A DNA stretch of 7,080 nt from an uncultured Actinomycetes bacterium (GTDB lineage: Bacteria > Actinomycetota > Acidimicrobiia > Acidimicrobiales > RAAP-2), in contig CAIKVF010000231.1 of assembly GCA_903830745.1 (NCBI GenBank), forward strand, positions 1-7,080. The letters run 5' to 3'. Below, in pieces: positions 6,901-7,080 of this stretch (position 1 is its first letter; the number at the start of each line of letters is the position of its first letter). The notes beneath the pieces are model-generated. The model saw only the letters and a program-made list of their open reading frames with translations. It made no database searches and was not told the DNA's origin. The position numbers and the translations under genes are program-made.

Positions 6901-7080
6901 GGGGAGCAGTGGAAGTTAGAGCCACGCGACTTCATGGTGGTGGCTCCATACAACGATCAAGTGAATTTGATTAAGACAATGTTCAGTCGTGATGAACAAC
7001 TTCGCGGTGTGCAAGTTGGAACAGTAGATAAGTTCCAAGGACAAGAAGCTCCAGTTGTATTTTTTACAATGACAACATCA
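3919..7080 (+). CDS. TM0106-family RecB-like nuclease / RNase H-fold exonuclease / SF1 helicase fusion (3' partial)
   Basis: The frame is open from ATG 3919 to the window edge (1054 residues, no stop). An in-frame TGA at 3910-3912 makes this ATG the first possible one. Domain 1 (about 5-225) is a Cas4/RecB-type PD-(D/E)XK nuclease: His53, GIADF with Asp113, Asp131-x-Lys133, QLCFY (146-150). Cys17 with Cys213, Cys216 and Cys222 (C-x2-C-x5-C; Cys210 extra) predicts a 4Fe-4S cluster as in Cas4 and Dna2. Domain 2 (about 318-505) is an RNase H-fold DEDD-type exonuclease: FFDFEG with Asp324 and Glu326, FVDLY with Asp423, and Tyr484-x3-Asp488. A linker and beta-rich region (about 505-720) follows. 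Domain 3 is an SF1 (Upf1/Dna2-like) helicase: Walker A GPPGTGKT (742-749), DEAGQ (853-857), GDPLQL (877-882), RRMHP (921-925), and VGTVDKFQGQE (1033-1043) near motif V. Motif VI and the C-terminus lie beyond the window. Expected role: resecting or degrading DNA ends or flaps in repair or defence. The 3' partial state is due to the window edge. Confidence 0.95.
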   Translation, partial: MNERLLTPSKITAWLECGHFLTLRNQADAGVIEVTQRPMGSLADLLVEKGTTHERDCLSDLEKQGKSVYSVPGRNPNENFAQWVERVSDTLDKGYDVIYQMPFIHEGIRGIADFLLRVDAEDGFSQYEPIDAKLTRSEGKPGHVLQLCFYSDAIRALTGKSPEKIHLWLGSGEMETLVAEQYAPYWRRLRLQLAGLLNEETPEATSPEPCSHCEMCEFADRCEKQWRDADSLIYVANIRPSERQAFADAGIATLVELSTRNTPVADVHDEKLQRLTRQAALQVQSRTHPDDLPAFELVEATEDPVYGHGFSLMPEPNEGDIFFDFEGHPFWTAKDELFFLSGLYLVNEKGEWGYDAIWAHNLEQQKKMIKDLVEFFSQRREQYPNYHVYHYNHTERSSLERLTAGTESEVLFAHLIEGGLFVDLYNVARNALAVGTESYGLKHLEKLSGFTRHGDIEGGAGAVVEYEEWMKTGDAKILDSIAGYNDDDVQATKALRDWLIGQRPIELEWREPVMDVQEYELDTDELVERLKNFGEDSPEALLADLLNYWRRERSAYTTPKFIECASDFGTLYDNPEFIANLSLISPIESTHNRTGSEIKQAIFTWSGQSLSPAFTKQVNVLFTGVGVEHGYGYIKEFDLENRTLTMTWPEPHDASGSVPSVLTIDDYVSPRDKPGVLFHLAEQILDGTVVNPPNPVSMALLAGAPPKFTSGNGPKNGLFSEDLDEMQRWAVELDESYVAIQGPPGTGKTYSGSHIIYSLIKAGKRVGITAMSHAAIDNLMNATYELFKEHDELHLVQILRQGSKPKEGALSGVKYNPKGEDLESSKFNLLAGTTWMWSRPGLRAYPVDVLVVDEAGQLALADAIAATNAARNLILLGDPLQLAHVSQAEHPNGSGASVLEHVLKGHATIAPSDGVFISVTRRMHPDVCAFISGQIYEGRLTSHASCAVQNTDVGTGLRWLNVEHEECSTESQVEADVVAAQIRSMLGTKWTNQKGEQWKLEPRDFMVVAPYNDQVNLIKTMFSRDEQLRGVQVGTVDKFQGQEAPVVFFTMTTS

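Overview
The window holds four genes with almost no non-coding DNA. Base composition is close to half G+C by eye and looks uniform across all four genes. The gene types suggest an actinobacterium with a streamlined genome, such as an aquatic lineage. The pointers are a TM0106-type RecB nuclease/helicase fusion, a DEAD/DEAH helicase with a winged-helix N-terminus, and three gene starts that look leaderless. That assignment is an inference; nothing here is diagnostic of a genus.

Layout: (1) 1-1020, plus strand: a flavin-dependent monooxygenase of the luciferase-like (LLM) family, close to the alkanesulfonate monooxygenase SsuD, cut at its 5' end by the window edge. (2) 1017-2087, minus strand: a complete Gfo/Idh/MocA-family NAD(P)-dependent oxidoreductase, convergent with gene 1 and sharing stop-codon bases with it. 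(3) 2104-3828, minus strand: a complete 574-residue superfamily 2 DEAD/DEAH (XPB/ResIII-type) helicase with an N-terminal winged-helix-like domain, 16 bp upstream of gene 2. (4) A 90-bp divergent intergenic region, 3829-3918, with candidate promoters for both sides and a small perfect palindrome. (5) 3919 to the window end, plus strand: at least 1054 residues of a Dna2-like protein joining a Cas4/RecB-type nuclease with an Fe-S cysteine set, an RNase H-fold DEDD-type exonuclease and a superfamily 1 helicase. It is cut at the 3' edge before helicase motif VI.

The two helicase genes are divergent neighbours on one short control region and are plausibly expressed together for DNA repair or processing of abnormal or foreign DNA. 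The two oxidoreductases look metabolic: desulfonation of organosulfonates, and oxidation/reduction of a sugar or polyol. They have no obvious link to the helicases beyond position. No tRNA, rRNA, CRISPR array, insertion sequence or phage gene was seen. No stretch over 300 bases lacks a gene.

The most interesting points are the three-activity nuclease-nuclease-helicase chain opposite the winged-helix SF2 helicase, the repeated leaderless-type start arrangement, and the palindrome between the divergent genes. The individual families are known ones. I do not see proof of a wholly new system.
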